A stretch of 64,000 nt of DNA from Microvirga mediterraneensis (GTDB taxonomy: Bacteria > Pseudomonadota > Alphaproteobacteria > Rhizobiales > Beijerinckiaceae), in contig NZ_JACDXJ010000001.1 in assembly GCF_013520865.1 (NCBI RefSeq), positions 248,001-312,000 of the forward strand, read 5' to 3'. The position numbers and the translations under genes are program-made. Within the stretch, counting starts at the first letter, position 1, and each line of letters opens with the position of its first letter. Below the pieces are notes generated by a model, which ran no database searches, had not been told where the DNA came from, and was given only the letters and a program-made list of their open reading frames with translations. Of the stretch, positions 17,114-27,067 are shown piece after piece.

Positions 17114-18139
17114 CTACCCGGCCGAGACTGCATCACCCAGGTTCGGCACCTTGTGAGCCCGACCCTCATCGGCGTGATCCTCCGAGAACCAGGCGATGGT
17201 CGATTTCAAACCTGCATCGAGAGACGTCCGCGGCGACCAGCCGAGAAGCTTCTTGGCAAGGGTAATGTCGGGGCGCCGGCGCCGCGGATCGTCGATCGGG
17301 AGCGGACGCTTCACGACGCGAGAGGACGATCCCGTCATCGCCAGAACCTTCTCGGCCAAATCGCCGACAGTAAGTTCCACCGGGTTTCCGAGGTTCACAG
17401 CCCCTGGGAACGACCCCTCATAGGCCATGAGGCGCAGGAAACCTTCCACAAGATCCGACACGTAGCAGAACGAGCGCGTCTGGCTTCCGTCACCGTACAC
17501 CGTGATGTCCTCGCCCGCGAGAGCTTGGCAGATGACGTTCGAGACGACACGGCCGTCATCGGCTCGCATGCGCGGGCCATAGGTATTGAAGATTCGTGCC
17601 ACGCGCACTTCGGCGCGCCCCGCTCGATCGAAGTCGAATGTGAGCGTCTCGGCCGCCCGCTTTCCCTCATCGTAGCAGGCGCGCGGGCCAGTCGGGTTGA
17701 CATTGCCCCAGTAGCTCTCCGTCTGAGGGTGAACCTCGGGATCGCCGTAGATCTCGCTTGTCGAGGCAAGGAAGAAACGCGCACGAACCGACTCGGCAAA
17801 GGTGAGAAGGTTGTGCGTCCCGACGACGCTTGTCAGCATGGTATGCTCGGGATCCGCCTGGTAATGCGGAGGAGACGCTGCGCAGGCAAGATTGAAGATC
17901 TCGTCGATCTTAAGGCGCTTGGAACGCAAGCGAGCAGGCAACGGCTTGATGATATCGCCATCAACAATATCGAAACGCGGTTCACGCTCGAGATGACGGA
18001 GATTCTGCTTTCGCCCTGTTTGAAAATTGTCGAGGGCGATCACGTGAGCGCCTTCACTGAGAAGAGCATCGCAGAGATGAGACCCAAGAAATCCGGCACC
18101 ACCTGCCACGAGAACGTGCTTACTGTTGCTATTCTTCAT
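17114..18139 (-). CDS. UDP-glucuronate decarboxylase-like epimerase (UXS family)
   Basis: A 341-residue extended SDR. It has the Rossmann motif [30 protein letters not shown] and the catalytic YDEGK (in [16 protein letters not shown]). The PHYQ segment and GPR.CYDEGKR are typical of UDP-glucuronic acid decarboxylases, which make UDP-xylose; the related dTDP-glucose 4,6-dehydratases differ here. The start at MKNSNSK has AAGGAGGG eight bases upstream, clearly better than the in-frame upstream candidates. Last gene of the minus arm, separated from the glycosyltransferases by 110 bases. UDP-xylose production would fit the xylosidase-like gene of the opposite arm. Confidence 0.85.
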   Translation of the reverse strand: MKNSNSKHVLVAGGAGFLGSHLCDALLSEGAHVIALDNFQTGRKQNLRHLEREPRFDIVDGDIIKPLPARLRSKRLKIDEIFNLACAASPPHYQADPEHTMLTSVVGTHNLLTFAESVRARFFLASTSEIYGDPEVHPQTESYWGNVNPTGPRACYDEGKRAAETLTFDFDRAGRAEVRVARIFNTYGPRMRADDGRVVSNVICQALAGEDITVYGDGSQTRSFCYVSDLVEGFLRLMAYEGSFPGAVNLGNPVELTVGDLAEKVLAMTGSSSRVVKRPLPIDDPRRRRPDITLAKKLLGWSPRTSLDAGLKSTIAWFSEDHADEGRAHKVPNLGDAVSAG

Positions 18140-18249
18140 GAGAACGCCCTCCTTTTCAGATCCTGACGGATCTAAAGGTACAAACTGGTTCTGCCCCAAG
18201 TTTCATGCATGGCATTTTCTCAATGCCTTATTAGAATGAATTCACAAGG

Positions 18250-19359
18250 TCAGGACTCAACCGCCAAAGCGAACGGCTGTTCCTGGCGCCTGCGCCGAAT
18301 GGCTTCATGGAGATCCTGCTCCATCGAGGCCGCCCGGTGAGCGGCGGTGTGTTCCGCGAGAATGCGGCGCCGAGCGCGGCCCCCCATTGCCCTTCTCTGA
18401 TCTTCGGGCCATGTCGCTAGCACATCGACGACCTCTTCAGGCTTGGAGGCAAGAAGGATCTCATAACCCGGCTCGAGAAGCGTCTCGATGCCGTCCCAAA
18501 TATCGGAAACGATCGGCGTTCCGCAGGCGGCTGCCTCGAAGAGGCGAACGCTCGGGCTATATCCGGCCCGGATCATATCGGCACGCGTGACATTGAGCGT
18601 GTATCGGCTCCGCGCATAGAAAGCCGGATGATCGTCCGGCGGCACATGATCGATGCGCTCGACATTCTCCGGCCAGTCGATCCCTTCAGGATACTGCGGG
18701 CCGGCCACCGCGAAGCGCAGGTGAGGCGCGCGGCGAGCGGGTTCGATCAGGAGCCGTTCCAAGGTCGGTTGCCGGTCGGGACTATAGGTGCCGATGTAGC
18801 TGAGATCCCAACGCTTCTCGCAATCGAGAACCGGATAAGCCTCCGGATCGACGGAACAGTACAGAGCTCTTGCGGCCGGTGATCCATACCGCTCCATGAC
18901 CGCTTTGAGCGTCGGTCCGCCGGTGAATGAGAAATAGACGTCGTAATCAGGAATGAGGCCGGGTGACAGATACTCGTAGTCGCCTCGGTCCAGCTTCGCG
19001 AGCGTGACCGGCGTATCGATGTCGTAGAATGCCACGATGCCGTTCGCCAGGCGCTGTACGTGGCGACCGACATCGACTCCTTCGGGCACATAGGAGCCGA
19101 CGATCACCGCGTCGGCATTTCCGATTGCGTCTCGGTATCGGCCGAGATCCTCCAGATCGGAATAGAATTCCAGACGGCAGTAATCCGGATTCTTCAGATC
19201 GCGTTGAGCAGCGTACCATGGCACATCGCGTTCAAGAAATAGAATATCATGCCCACGAGCCGCAAAGGCTCTCAGCAAGGCGCGGAAGGTCGTTGCGTGA
19301 CCGTTGCCCCACGAAGAAGACAGGCTCAAGCCCAGGACAACGATACGGAGCTTGGTCAC
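18250..19359 (-). CDS. CgeB-like glycosyltransferase (1 of 4)
   Basis: A 369-residue GT-B protein. The N-terminus LRIVVLGLSLSSSWGNGHAT is a family hallmark, and the C-terminal nucleotide-sugar region has RLFEAAACGTPIVSD, followed by a short Arg-rich tail. It resembles the CgeB/DUF3880 spore-maturation glycosyltransferase group, retaining-type GT4 relatives. No signal peptide or membrane helix, so it acts at the cytoplasmic face. Its ATG overlaps the stop of the preceding glycosyltransferase (ATGA). It is the closest paralogue of the protein at 27064 in the other arm. Donor and acceptor unknown. Confidence 0.8.
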   Translation of the reverse strand: MTKLRIVVLGLSLSSSWGNGHATTFRALLRAFAARGHDILFLERDVPWYAAQRDLKNPDYCRLEFYSDLEDLGRYRDAIGNADAVIVGSYVPEGVDVGRHVQRLANGIVAFYDIDTPVTLAKLDRGDYEYLSPGLIPDYDVYFSFTGGPTLKAVMERYGSPAARALYCSVDPEAYPVLDCEKRWDLSYIGTYSPDRQPTLERLLIEPARRAPHLRFAVAGPQYPEGIDWPENVERIDHVPPDDHPAFYARSRYTLNVTRADMIRAGYSPSVRLFEAAACGTPIVSDIWDGIETLLEPGYEILLASKPEEVVDVLATWPEDQRRAMGGRARRRILAEHTAAHRAASMEQDLHEAIRRRRQEQPFALAVES

Positions 19360-20450
19360 GCCACGCTCCTCTCGCGCTTCTGGGCGGCTTCCTCCCGCAG
19401 GATGACGTCGACCTCTGCGCCGCGCCGGGTATAAGTGTGCTCGGCCATGATCCGGGCGCGAGCGGCATCACCGATCGTGCGGGCACGCTCAAGGGTCAGG
19501 GCCTCGACATGGTCGGCGACGTCCTTGCCGTCGCGCGCCACCAGGACCTCCTCTCCTTCCTTCAGAAACAGCTCCAGGCCGATCCAGGCATCGGTGACGA
19601 GACAGGCGCCCGCTCCCGCGGCTTCGAAGACGCGGGTCGCGGGCGAGTAGCCCGTGCTTGCCATGGAATCGCGAGCGATGTTGAGAACGGCCAGCGGGCT
19701 CGTGTTGAAGGCATTGTGATCGCGCGTGTACACATGCCCGATATGGCGCACGTTCGACGGCATGCCTCTCGTCTCCCAACCGTTGCCGCCGATCAGGAAC
19801 TTGCGGTTCGGCAGGCGCCTGGCTGGCTCGAGGAAGAACTGCTCCACCCGGGCTTCGCGGTCGGGCAGGCGATTGCCGAGAAAGGACAAATCGGCTCCGA
19901 AGCGATCATCCGCCGGAACCGGATGATGGGTCGTCGGATCGCAAGCATTGTAGATCGGAACGCAGCGGCGCGCGCCGAAGCCCTCGTAAGCGGCGATCAC
20001 CGGCGGACCGCCGCCATAGGTAAGCACGAGATCGAGCGCCGGCATGGTGCGATGGAGCGGATGGTCTGGGCTCTCGCGCAGTTCGGCCAAAGTGGCAGGA
20101 GCGTCCACGTCCCAGAAGATGCGAATGGCGTCGGGACGCGAGGCTGCCGTGACCCCTTCCAACAACTCGTTGTCGAAGACACCAACCCCGGAGGCCTTCA
20201 CCACGACGTCCGCCTTCGCGGCCTCGGCCACGACACCGCGCATGGCCTCCTCCGTCGCCGGATAGACCTTTACCTCAGCCCAATCCGGCGGCTCGATGTC
20301 CCGATGTTTCTGGCGATCGAAAGCATCCGGTTCATAGAAGGTGATGCTGTAACCACGTCGGGCAAGATCGCTCAGGAGGCCGCGATAATAGGTGGCGGCT
20401 CCATTCCAGTACGACGACAGAAGGCTGGAACCATAAAAGGCGATCTTCAT
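19356..20450 (-). CDS. CgeB-like glycosyltransferase (2 of 4)
   Basis: A 364-residue GT-B protein, starting MKIAFYGSSLLSSYWNGAAT. The C-terminal half has DLSFLGNRLPDREARVEQFF and RVFEAAGAGACLVTDAW, in the same places as in its neighbours, so the set arose by duplication. Translationally coupled on both sides by ATGA overlaps. Within the operon it would add one sugar of a short oligosaccharide or glycolipid; the linkage cannot be predicted. Confidence 0.78.
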   Translation of the reverse strand: MKIAFYGSSLLSSYWNGAATYYRGLLSDLARRGYSITFYEPDAFDRQKHRDIEPPDWAEVKVYPATEEAMRGVVAEAAKADVVVKASGVGVFDNELLEGVTAASRPDAIRIFWDVDAPATLAELRESPDHPLHRTMPALDLVLTYGGGPPVIAAYEGFGARRCVPIYNACDPTTHHPVPADDRFGADLSFLGNRLPDREARVEQFFLEPARRLPNRKFLIGGNGWETRGMPSNVRHIGHVYTRDHNAFNTSPLAVLNIARDSMASTGYSPATRVFEAAGAGACLVTDAWIGLELFLKEGEEVLVARDGKDVADHVEALTLERARTIGDAARARIMAEHTYTRRGAEVDVILREEAAQKRERSVA

Positions 20451-21559
20451 GCAGACATCTCCACCGGCGCTGAAATGCCGTAACTTGCAAGAATGGCGAG
20501 AAGCTGATCGACCCGGTGGGCACAGGAATGGCGGCTGCGAACAGCATCGAGCCCGTTCTCCACCAAGGATCGGCGCAGATCGGAATCGTTGAGGACCGAT
20601 TTCATGTGGCGCTCCATCTGCGCCTCATCCTGAGCGACCAGATAGTCCGTCCCCGGCGTGAACAGATTCTCCGAGTCATGCCACGGCGCCGAGATCAGCG
20701 GGATACCGCAGGCGAGGGCCTCGAAAACTCGGATCGTCGGAATACCGGGGAGCATATCGACGTAGAACCGCCTCGGCACATGCACGGTCGCAAGATGCTT
20801 CGCGAACACCTCGGGCGCTCGGGCGTTCGGAAGCCAGCCGCGATAGGTCACGCCATAACGGGCAAGCGTTTGAAGGGCTGCCTCCGGATAGCGGACGCCA
20901 TATATGTCGAGGGACAGGCCAGCCGTTTGCGCGGGGCGAAAGAGAAAGCTTTCCAGTTCCGCGCTTCTCTCGTCGTCCCCCCAGTTTCCGATCCAGACAA
21001 GCCCTTTCCGATCCGTCTCTTGGACAGGAGGATGAAAGAGCCGTGTATCGGCGGCTTCATGCCAGACGTGAACCCGGTTGCCCCAGCCCCAACGGCGATA
21101 AACCTCCGCGAGCGTTTCGCCAAAGGCGAGGACGCCGTCATAACCATCGAGCTCGAAACGGCGGATGGCGTCGGGATCGCTCACTGCCCTGTGATGCGTG
21201 TCATGGAAGAGGAGCGTGAACCGTCCGCCTTGTCGCCGCGCTCTGCCGATAGCGGCGACAAGCCAGGGCTCGTTCCATTCGTGAACGACCACCACATCCG
21301 CACCGGACAGGGTCTCTCCGAGGTCGACGTCGGGATCGAAAATTTCCGACGACAGTTCAGGGTAAAGGCCGCGATAGGCATGAAGACCAGCCTCTCCATG
21401 ATCCTTCAGGAGGTTCTCCAGGCTCCAGGCGCCCCGCGGTTCATAGGCTACGACATCGTGGCCGCGGTGAACGAACTCGCGCAGAACCCCGCGCAGAAAA
21501 TGCGCATTGCCGTGATTCCAGCACGAGGCGAGGGAATGCGTGAAATAGATGAGCTTCAT
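20447..21559 (-). CDS. CgeB-like glycosyltransferase (3 of 4)
   Basis: A 370-residue GT-B protein, starting MKLIYFTHSLASCWNHGNAH. Key segments are FLRGVLREFVHRGHDVVAYEP, GLVWIGNWGDDERSAELESF and RVFEALACGIPLISAPW. It is more divergent from the other three paralogues but keeps the same frame of motifs. Coupled by four-base overlaps to genes on both sides. No membrane segment. Function inferred at family level only. Confidence 0.78.
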   Translation of the reverse strand: MKLIYFTHSLASCWNHGNAHFLRGVLREFVHRGHDVVAYEPRGAWSLENLLKDHGEAGLHAYRGLYPELSSEIFDPDVDLGETLSGADVVVVHEWNEPWLVAAIGRARRQGGRFTLLFHDTHHRAVSDPDAIRRFELDGYDGVLAFGETLAEVYRRWGWGNRVHVWHEAADTRLFHPPVQETDRKGLVWIGNWGDDERSAELESFLFRPAQTAGLSLDIYGVRYPEAALQTLARYGVTYRGWLPNARAPEVFAKHLATVHVPRRFYVDMLPGIPTIRVFEALACGIPLISAPWHDSENLFTPGTDYLVAQDEAQMERHMKSVLNDSDLRRSLVENGLDAVRSRHSCAHRVDQLLAILASYGISAPVEMSA

Positions 21560-22689
21560 GCAGCGGCTTCCTCAAGTGAGGATCTCGGGGGCTCGCGGCG
21601 CAAGACGGAATAGTAAGCGCTCAGGACCCCCGCGCTCATGGCGGCGGCCGTATAGGTATAGGCCCGCTCTCGCGCGCGGCGCCCCAATGCGGCGCGGGAC
21701 TCCGGATCCTGCAGAAGTCGCTCGATCTCCTCAGCCGCCGCGCCGTCATCATCGGGCGCAACGAACAATGCGGCGCCCTCCCACAATTCACGGAATGTCG
21801 GAATATCGGACAAAACGAGCGCGCATCCGTGCTGAGCGGCTTCTAGGACCGCAAGGCCGAAAGGCTCATACCGCGCCATCGAAAGAAAGATGGGCTCTCT
21901 GCTCAGGTGCCGGGCAATCTCTGAATCGCTCAAGCGACCAAGCGGCCTCGCATGACACACGTCAACATGCGCGCCGTTTGGGCCGTCGAGCGGCCCGGCC
22001 GCAAGGATCGGCACTGTGAGCCGCGAAGAAATCCGGTCGATGACGGCGAAATTCTTGCCTTCGTCCCAGAGGCGCCCAGCGGTAAAAACGAAATCCTCAT
22101 CGGATTCCGATCGGCTCGCGATGGCGGAACGTCGGCCGTTCGGGACAACATGGGGCGCCTGAACGAGACCATAGACCTGCGCAGTTGCCTGAGCAAAGGC
22201 CCACGTCGGCGCGAGCAGTCGGTCCACGGACGAATAACCCTTCGCTACGAGTTCCGTGCGCCAAGCGAACTCCTCCGGCAGAGGACCGTCCTTGACGGCC
22301 TGCCACCAAGTCGCAACGCAGGAATGACAAACCGCCACAACCGGGATGTCGAACGACACATGGGCTGCAAGGGCCGGAGAATTGAGGTGAATGAGATCTG
22401 GCCTGATCTGCGCAGCGACGCGAGCGACTGCGCGGCCGGTTTCCTCGACCTCGCGGGCATTATCTGCCGTCCAATCGAGTGGAAGGTCTGTCAGGATGAG
22501 CTTTGCACCGACGGCCTCGGCCATGGCCTGCTGGTCTGACGAGGGAGGGGGGCCCAGCACTGCTATTGTCGTCCTGACACCCTCCGAGCACAAGCCTTTC
22601 GCGAGATCCAGCGCATATTGCCAGACGCCGCCGACCGCATCTGCCGTCATGAGCACATGCAGGCCTGCGGCTTTGTCAGACCCTTCCAT
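21556..22689 (-). CDS. Family 4 glycosyltransferase
   Basis: A 377-residue GT4 protein with the typical N-terminal loop ADAVGGVWQYALDLAKGL. In the C-terminal domain it has FVFTAGRLWDEGKN and EPFGLAVLEAAQHGCALVLSDI, where the EX7E motif (EPFGLAVLE) is intact. GT4 enzymes are retaining and use nucleotide sugars. It is separated by 45 bases from the epimerase upstream and coupled to the CgeB-like gene downstream. Confidence 0.87.
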   Translation of the reverse strand: MEGSDKAAGLHVLMTADAVGGVWQYALDLAKGLCSEGVRTTIAVLGPPPSSDQQAMAEAVGAKLILTDLPLDWTADNAREVEETGRAVARVAAQIRPDLIHLNSPALAAHVSFDIPVVAVCHSCVATWWQAVKDGPLPEEFAWRTELVAKGYSSVDRLLAPTWAFAQATAQVYGLVQAPHVVPNGRRSAIASRSESDEDFVFTAGRLWDEGKNFAVIDRISSRLTVPILAAGPLDGPNGAHVDVCHARPLGRLSDSEIARHLSREPIFLSMARYEPFGLAVLEAAQHGCALVLSDIPTFRELWEGAALFVAPDDDGAAAEEIERLLQDPESRAALGRRARERAYTYTAAAMSAGVLSAYYSVLRREPPRSSLEEAAA

Positions 22690-22734
22690 GGCTGCCCTCT
22701 ATTGTGCGCAACGTGGAGGCGACATGACCTCCCA

Positions 22735-23850
22735 TCACAAAGCCTCTGCATTCTGCAGACGTGAAGGCAACGAACCTGAACGTGCGAGCTCCCGTTCATC
22801 CTGCAGCCACTCCGCAAGGGCGGCCACGCCCTTGAGCCAAGTGACAGGCTGACTCAACCCGAGTTCCCGGGTTGCGAGGTGCGTGTCGGAAACGTAGTAG
22901 CGTTGATCGCCGGCACGCCAGTCGTCGTAGATCGTCTCGACAGGACGGCCAATCACCTCCTCGATGTGGGTGAGAAGCTGGCGCAAGCTGATGGCATTGG
23001 ACGGACCACCTCCGAGATTGAAGGCTCTGCCCTGAACCGCATCGATGCGCTTCCACGCGGCCGCATAAGCGGAGACAGCATCGGAGATGTCGAGCACGTC
23101 GCGAACCTGGCAGCCGTCGCCGTAAATGGTGATTGGCTCGCCTTGAAGCGCACGGATCAGGAAGTGAGCCACCCAGCCCTGGTCCTCGGTCCCCATCTGT
23201 CGCTGACCGTAGATGCAGCTCATCCGCATGACGCAGGTCGGCATCCCGAACGAGCGGGCATAATCCAGTACATACTGATCGGCGGCGCCCTTCGAGCAAC
23301 CATACGGAGTATGAAAATCGAGGGGCCGGCTTTCGCCGATCCCGGCGTTCCTGATCGCAGGGTCGCGCGGCATGTAGGCGTCGTTGGTCTTCTCTAATTC
23401 CACATCCGCGAGATCGCCGTAGACCTTGTTCGTGGACGCAAAGATCAACGGGATTCGCTCGCCGCGTTGCCTCAGCGCATCGAGCACGTTCAGCGTTCCG
23501 CGAATGTTGATCTCGAAATCCTCGCGGGGATCGGCGAGACTGGTCGTCACCGCAACCTGCGCAGCCATGTGGAAAACGGCCTGTGCATCACGAACGACTT
23601 CAGTGACGGCCGCCTCATCGCGAACGTCGCCGATTACTGTGGAAATTTTGCCCGGATGTCGCTTCTTGAGCCATTCGAGATTCCGCTCGACACCGGAGCG
23701 CGCCAGGGCATCGTAGATCAGGACATCATGGCCCTCGCTCGCGAAACGATCGGCGAGGTTGGAGCCGATGAACCCCGCGCCGCCTGTCACCAAGATCGGG
23801 CGGCGATGGAGGACAGCCGGCGCGGCGGCCGATGTATCTGACGCCGTCAT
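22735..23850 (-). CDS. NAD-dependent sugar epimerase, CDP-paratose/tyvelose epimerase-like
   Basis: A 371-residue extended SDR: VTGGAGFIGSNL, DVRD, FASTNKVYGDL, catalytic Tyr/Lys in YGCSKGAADQY, and RMSCIYGQRQMGTEDQGWVAHF. The STNKVYGD and YGQRQ.G.EDQGW pattern is typical of CDP-tyvelose (CDP-paratose) 2-epimerases, although related UDP-sugar epimerases share it. It acts on a nucleotide-activated sugar in the cytoplasm. The start overlaps the stop of the epimerase upstream (ATGA). The exact substrate is not secure. Confidence 0.8.
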   Translation of the reverse strand: MTASDTSAAAPAVLHRRPILVTGGAGFIGSNLADRFASEGHDVLIYDALARSGVERNLEWLKKRHPGKISTVIGDVRDEAAVTEVVRDAQAVFHMAAQVAVTTSLADPREDFEINIRGTLNVLDALRQRGERIPLIFASTNKVYGDLADVELEKTNDAYMPRDPAIRNAGIGESRPLDFHTPYGCSKGAADQYVLDYARSFGMPTCVMRMSCIYGQRQMGTEDQGWVAHFLIRALQGEPITIYGDGCQVRDVLDISDAVSAYAAAWKRIDAVQGRAFNLGGGPSNAISLRQLLTHIEEVIGRPVETIYDDWRAGDQRYYVSDTHLATRELGLSQPVTWLKGVAALAEWLQDERELARSGSLPSRLQNAEAL

Positions 23851-24959
23851 GCCACTAGGCCTCGCGCTTCCAGCTCCTTACGGGCTTCGTTGACCAGATC
23901 CTTGGCTTCCTGTCTGGCAACCCATTCGGCAAGCTCCGCCAAGCCCTCGGCAAAATCCTTTCTCGGCTTGTAACCCAGCTCCTGCTGGATCTTGCTGATA
24001 TCGGCAATGCAATGGCGAATGTCGCCGATGCGCGCCTTGCCGGCGATTTCCGGCGCCATCGGACGGTTCATCGCCTGCGAAAGAAGTTCCGCCACTTCGG
24101 ATACGGTACGATCCTGGCCGCTGCCGACATTATAGACGCCGCCCGGAGCATTCTCATGCTCGAGAGCCAAGACGAATGCCTGCGCCACGTCCTCCACATG
24201 GACGAAGTCGCGACGCTGCCGTCCATCCTCGAAGATCATCGGCGGCTGTCCATTGTGAAGCCGCGATGCGAAGATGGCGAGGACCCCGGTATAAGGATTT
24301 GACAGAGCCTGCCCCGGGCCGTAGGCATTCCACAACCGAAGCGCCACTCCCTCCATGCCGTAAGCCGGACACAGCGTCAGGGTCAGTCGTTCCTGAACGT
24401 ATTTCGAGAGCGCGTAAACCGATGCCAGCGCAGGCTTTTTCCATTCGGGCGTCGGAACGGGAATGAGCGGGCATCCCCGCTCGTCCAACGGATCCCAAGA
24501 ATCTTTCTCGCTCTTGCGAGGCACACGAACGACATCTTCATGGATGCGTCCATCCCCATCCTTGTAGAGGCCTTCGCCGTAAATGCTCATGGATGAAGCC
24601 ACGACCACCCGCTTCACCGGATTGTCGATGAGCTGCTGGAACAGCACGGCCGTACCGTAATCGTTGACGGAGACATAGCGATCTACCGCATACATGCTCT
24701 GGCCGACACCGACCTCCGCGGCAAGGTGGACGACTTTCGTTGCACCCTTCAGGGCCCTAAGAAGCGCCGTCTCATCGCGCACATCCCCAACCACCACCTC
24801 CACGTCCGGATCGAGACCCTCGCCCTGCGTTCTGTCTCCATGAACCTGCTCGATGAGACTGTCGAGTACACGCACCTTGTGGCCATGCTCTAAGCAAGCC
24901 TGCGCAACATAACGTCCGATGAAGCCCGCACCGCCGGTAATGAGGATCGTATCCGTCAC
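23847..24959 (-). CDS. NAD-dependent sugar epimerase/dehydratase
   Basis: A 370-residue extended SDR with ITGGAGFIGRYVAQ, ASSMSIYGEG, catalytic Tyr/Lys in YALSKYVQER, and RLWNAYGPGQALSNPYTG. The motifs place it near UDP-glucose/UDP-galacturonate 4-epimerases. I chose the GTG at 24959 (VTDTILITGG) because CTGGAGAT lies eight bases upstream; the longer reading frame begins with an implausible basic segment. First gene of the minus arm of the glycan locus. A one-mismatch EcfG promoter lies about 190 bases upstream. Confidence 0.82.
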   Translation of the reverse strand: MTDTILITGGAGFIGRYVAQACLEHGHKVRVLDSLIEQVHGDRTQGEGLDPDVEVVVGDVRDETALLRALKGATKVVHLAAEVGVGQSMYAVDRYVSVNDYGTAVLFQQLIDNPVKRVVVASSMSIYGEGLYKDGDGRIHEDVVRVPRKSEKDSWDPLDERGCPLIPVPTPEWKKPALASVYALSKYVQERLTLTLCPAYGMEGVALRLWNAYGPGQALSNPYTGVLAIFASRLHNGQPPMIFEDGRQRRDFVHVEDVAQAFVLALEHENAPGGVYNVGSGQDRTVSEVAELLSQAMNRPMAPEIAGKARIGDIRHCIADISKIQQELGYKPRKDFAEGLAELAEWVARQEAKDLVNEARKELEARGLVA

Positions 24960-25149
24960 AAGATATCTCCAGATTGGTTTCCGGGTTAAGCGCCGATGGG
25001 TCAGACAGGAGACGACAACCCATCCCCATGGTGGAGATGCGACGCGGAACATGCGCATCTTCCAGGTAGAGAATAGGCCCTGAAGCGGCCCTCGCCGAAC
25101 GAGGTCTACGCTATATATCCCCTTCGATAGCTTGAGCTTGCGCAGAGAA

Positions 25150-25174
25150 AACTACGCATCTTCATCTTTGTTCC
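25150..25174 (-). promoter_or_regulatory. EcfG-like promoter of the minus glycan operon
   Basis: On the minus strand: GGAAC, 16 bases, AGTT; one mismatch to GGAAC-N16/17-CGTT. It would start a transcript about 185 bases before the GTG at 24959. It lies in the same 409-base divergent region as the exact site at 25241, facing the other way. Confidence 0.45.
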
Positions 25175-25240
25175 TGACTTGAACACAGTAGTTTAGGCGC
25201 TCGGCGGGGAAGACAAGAGTCACAGACCCGGAATCTGGGC

Positions 25241-25266
25241 GGAACAACAAACCTTCTTCAAACGTT
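25241..25266 (+). promoter_or_regulatory. Exact EcfG (general stress) promoter of the inositol/glycan operon
   Basis: GGAAC (25241-25245), 17 bases, CGTT (25263-25266): a full match to the ECF15/EcfG consensus of the PhyR-NepR-EcfG system. Predicted transcription starts about 95 bases before the inositol-3-phosphate synthase ATG at 25369. The rest of the divergent region (24960-25368) holds no gene I can support. Confidence 0.65.
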
Positions 25267-25368
25267 GAATGCCACGCTTTGAAAAAGGTCGCAGCCGAAT
25301 GCCTGCGGCCTGCAGATGCTTTTGCCTAAAAAAGAAACACCCGGCGGGCCGTGCAAGGGAGATCAGTC

Positions 25369-26451
25369 ATGAGTTCGAGCAAGGTCCGCGTCGGTATCGT
25401 GGGCGTCGGCAATTGTGCCTCGTCTTTCGTGCAGGGTCTCTCCTATTACAAGGATGCAAAAGGGAACGAGCCGGTGCCTGGCCTGATGAATGTCGAGCTT
25501 GGCGGATATCATATCAGTGACATCGAGATTTCCGCAGCCTTCGACGTGAATGTCTCGAAAGTGGGCCACGATGTCTCCGAAGCGATCTTTGCCGAACCAA
25601 ACAATACGCAGCGCTTTGCGGCCGTTCCTCCCAGCGGAATCATCGTCAAGCGGGGAAGAACGCTCGATGGGCTTGGCAAATATCTTCATGACGTGATTGG
25701 TGAGTCTCCTGAAGACGAAGTCGATGTCGCGGAGATTTTGCGTCAATCCAAGACTGATGTTCTTGTCTCCTATCTGCCTGTCGGTTCGCAGAAAGCGACG
25801 GAATGGTACGCCGAGCGTGCGCTCGAAGCCGGCTGTGCATTCGTGAACTGCATCCCCGTCTTCATCGCGTCGAATCCGGAATGGCGCAGGCGGTTTGAAG
25901 AGCGTGGTCTCCCTATCGTCGGCGACGACATCAAGAGCCAGGTGGGTGCCACCATTGTTCATCGTGTGCTCGCCAATCTATTTCGCGAACGTGGCGTGCG
26001 CCTCGATCGTACCTACCAGCTGAATTTCGGCGGCAACACAGATTTCCAGAACATGCTGGAACGCGAGCGTCTCGAATCGAAGAAGATATCCAAAACGCAG
26101 GCCGTCTCGAGCCAGCTGGATATTCCCCTTCCCGCAGGCGACATCCATGTGGGCCCAAGTGACCATGTTCCGTGGCTCACCGACCGCAAATGGGCCTACA
26201 TCCGCCTGGAGGGGACAACTTTCGGCGGCGTTCCGCTGAACATGGAAGTGAAACTCGAGGTCTGGGATTCACCGAACTCCGCCGGCATCGTGATCGATGC
26301 GGTGCGCTGCGCAAAGCTCGCCATGGATCGTAAGATCGGCGGCGCTCTCACCGGCCCGTCCAGCTACTTCATGAAGTCTCCGCCGCAGCAATTCACCGAC
26401 AACGAGGCTCGCGACAGGACAATCCGCTTCATTAACGGCGACGAAGATTAG
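25369..26451 (+). CDS. ino1: Inositol-3-phosphate synthase
   Basis: A 360-residue cytoplasmic enzyme that converts glucose 6-phosphate to 1D-myo-inositol 3-phosphate with bound NAD. It carries [17 protein letters not shown] (NAD-binding), [27 protein letters not shown] and [14 protein letters not shown], all diagnostic, and is of the short bacterial/actinobacterial type rather than the ~510-residue eukaryotic one. The start at MSSSKVRV has AGGGAGA nine bases upstream. First gene of a six-gene operon and preceded by an exact EcfG promoter. Ino1 is uncommon in this class and points to an inositol-containing product of the locus. Confidence 0.93.
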   Translation: MSSSKVRVGIVGVGNCASSFVQGLSYYKDAKGNEPVPGLMNVELGGYHISDIEISAAFDVNVSKVGHDVSEAIFAEPNNTQRFAAVPPSGIIVKRGRTLDGLGKYLHDVIGESPEDEVDVAEILRQSKTDVLVSYLPVGSQKATEWYAERALEAGCAFVNCIPVFIASNPEWRRRFEERGLPIVGDDIKSQVGATIVHRVLANLFRERGVRLDRTYQLNFGGNTDFQNMLERERLESKKISKTQAVSSQLDIPLPAGDIHVGPSDHVPWLTDRKWAYIRLEGTTFGGVPLNMEVKLEVWDSPNSAGIVIDAVRCAKLAMDRKIGGALTGPSSYFMKSPPQQFTDNEARDRTIRFINGDED

Positions 26452-26467
26452 AGCCTTGGAGGTCGAG

Positions 26468-27067
26468 ATGACCACCACGTTCTTTCTCGTGCGCCACGCC
26501 GCCCATGATTGGGTAGGGACAGTTCTGTGCGGCCGCATGCCTGGCGTTCATCTCGGCGCTGCAGGGAAAGCCCAGGCGGAGCGTCTGGCTCAGCGCTTTC
26601 TTAACGAGAGAGTGGACGCCATTTACACAAGTCCTCTTGAGCGGGCGTCGGAAACGGCGCAGCCCATCGCTTCCCGTCTCGAACGATCTCTTCAGATATG
26701 CGATGCCATCAGTGAAGTCGAATTCGGCCGATGGACAGGCATGAGTTTCGAATCCCTGAGCCGAGATCCGCTCTGGTCGTCCTGGAATGCATCGCGCAGC
26801 ACCAATCGCGCTCCCGATGGCGAGACGATGCTGGAGGCTCAGGGACGTATCGTCGGGGCCATGGAACAGATGCGCAACCGTTATGCGGGGCGTGCGCTCA
26901 TTCTCGTGAGCCACAGCGACGTCATCAAGGCTGCGATTCTCCACTACCTTGGCATGCCGGTCGACGCCTATGACCGCATCGAAGTGGAGCCCGCCTCGAT
27001 CAGCACTCTCGTCGTGGGTGATTGGGGTTCCAAGCTTCTCCGATTGAACGAAGTGGTGGCCGCATGA
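26468..27067 (+). CDS. Histidine phosphatase superfamily protein
   Basis: A 199-residue phosphoglycerate-mutase-like phosphatase. The catalytic His is in FLVRHAAHDW, followed by the usual Arg in YTSPLERASETAQ, an acidic FGRWTGMSF segment and the second His in VSHSDVIKAAI. GGAGG precedes the chosen ATG. Annotated relatives include alpha-ribazole and broad sugar phosphatases. Placed between inositol-phosphate synthase and a glycosyltransferase, it may release inositol from inositol phosphate or act on a glycosylated phosphate, as in the order used in mycothiol synthesis; that is inference. Confidence 0.85.
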   Translation: MTTTFFLVRHAAHDWVGTVLCGRMPGVHLGAAGKAQAERLAQRFLNERVDAIYTSPLERASETAQPIASRLERSLQICDAISEVEFGRWTGMSFESLSRDPLWSSWNASRSTNRAPDGETMLEAQGRIVGAMEQMRNRYAGRALILVSHSDVIKAAILHYLGMPVDAYDRIEVEPASISTLVVGDWGSKLLRLNEVVAA

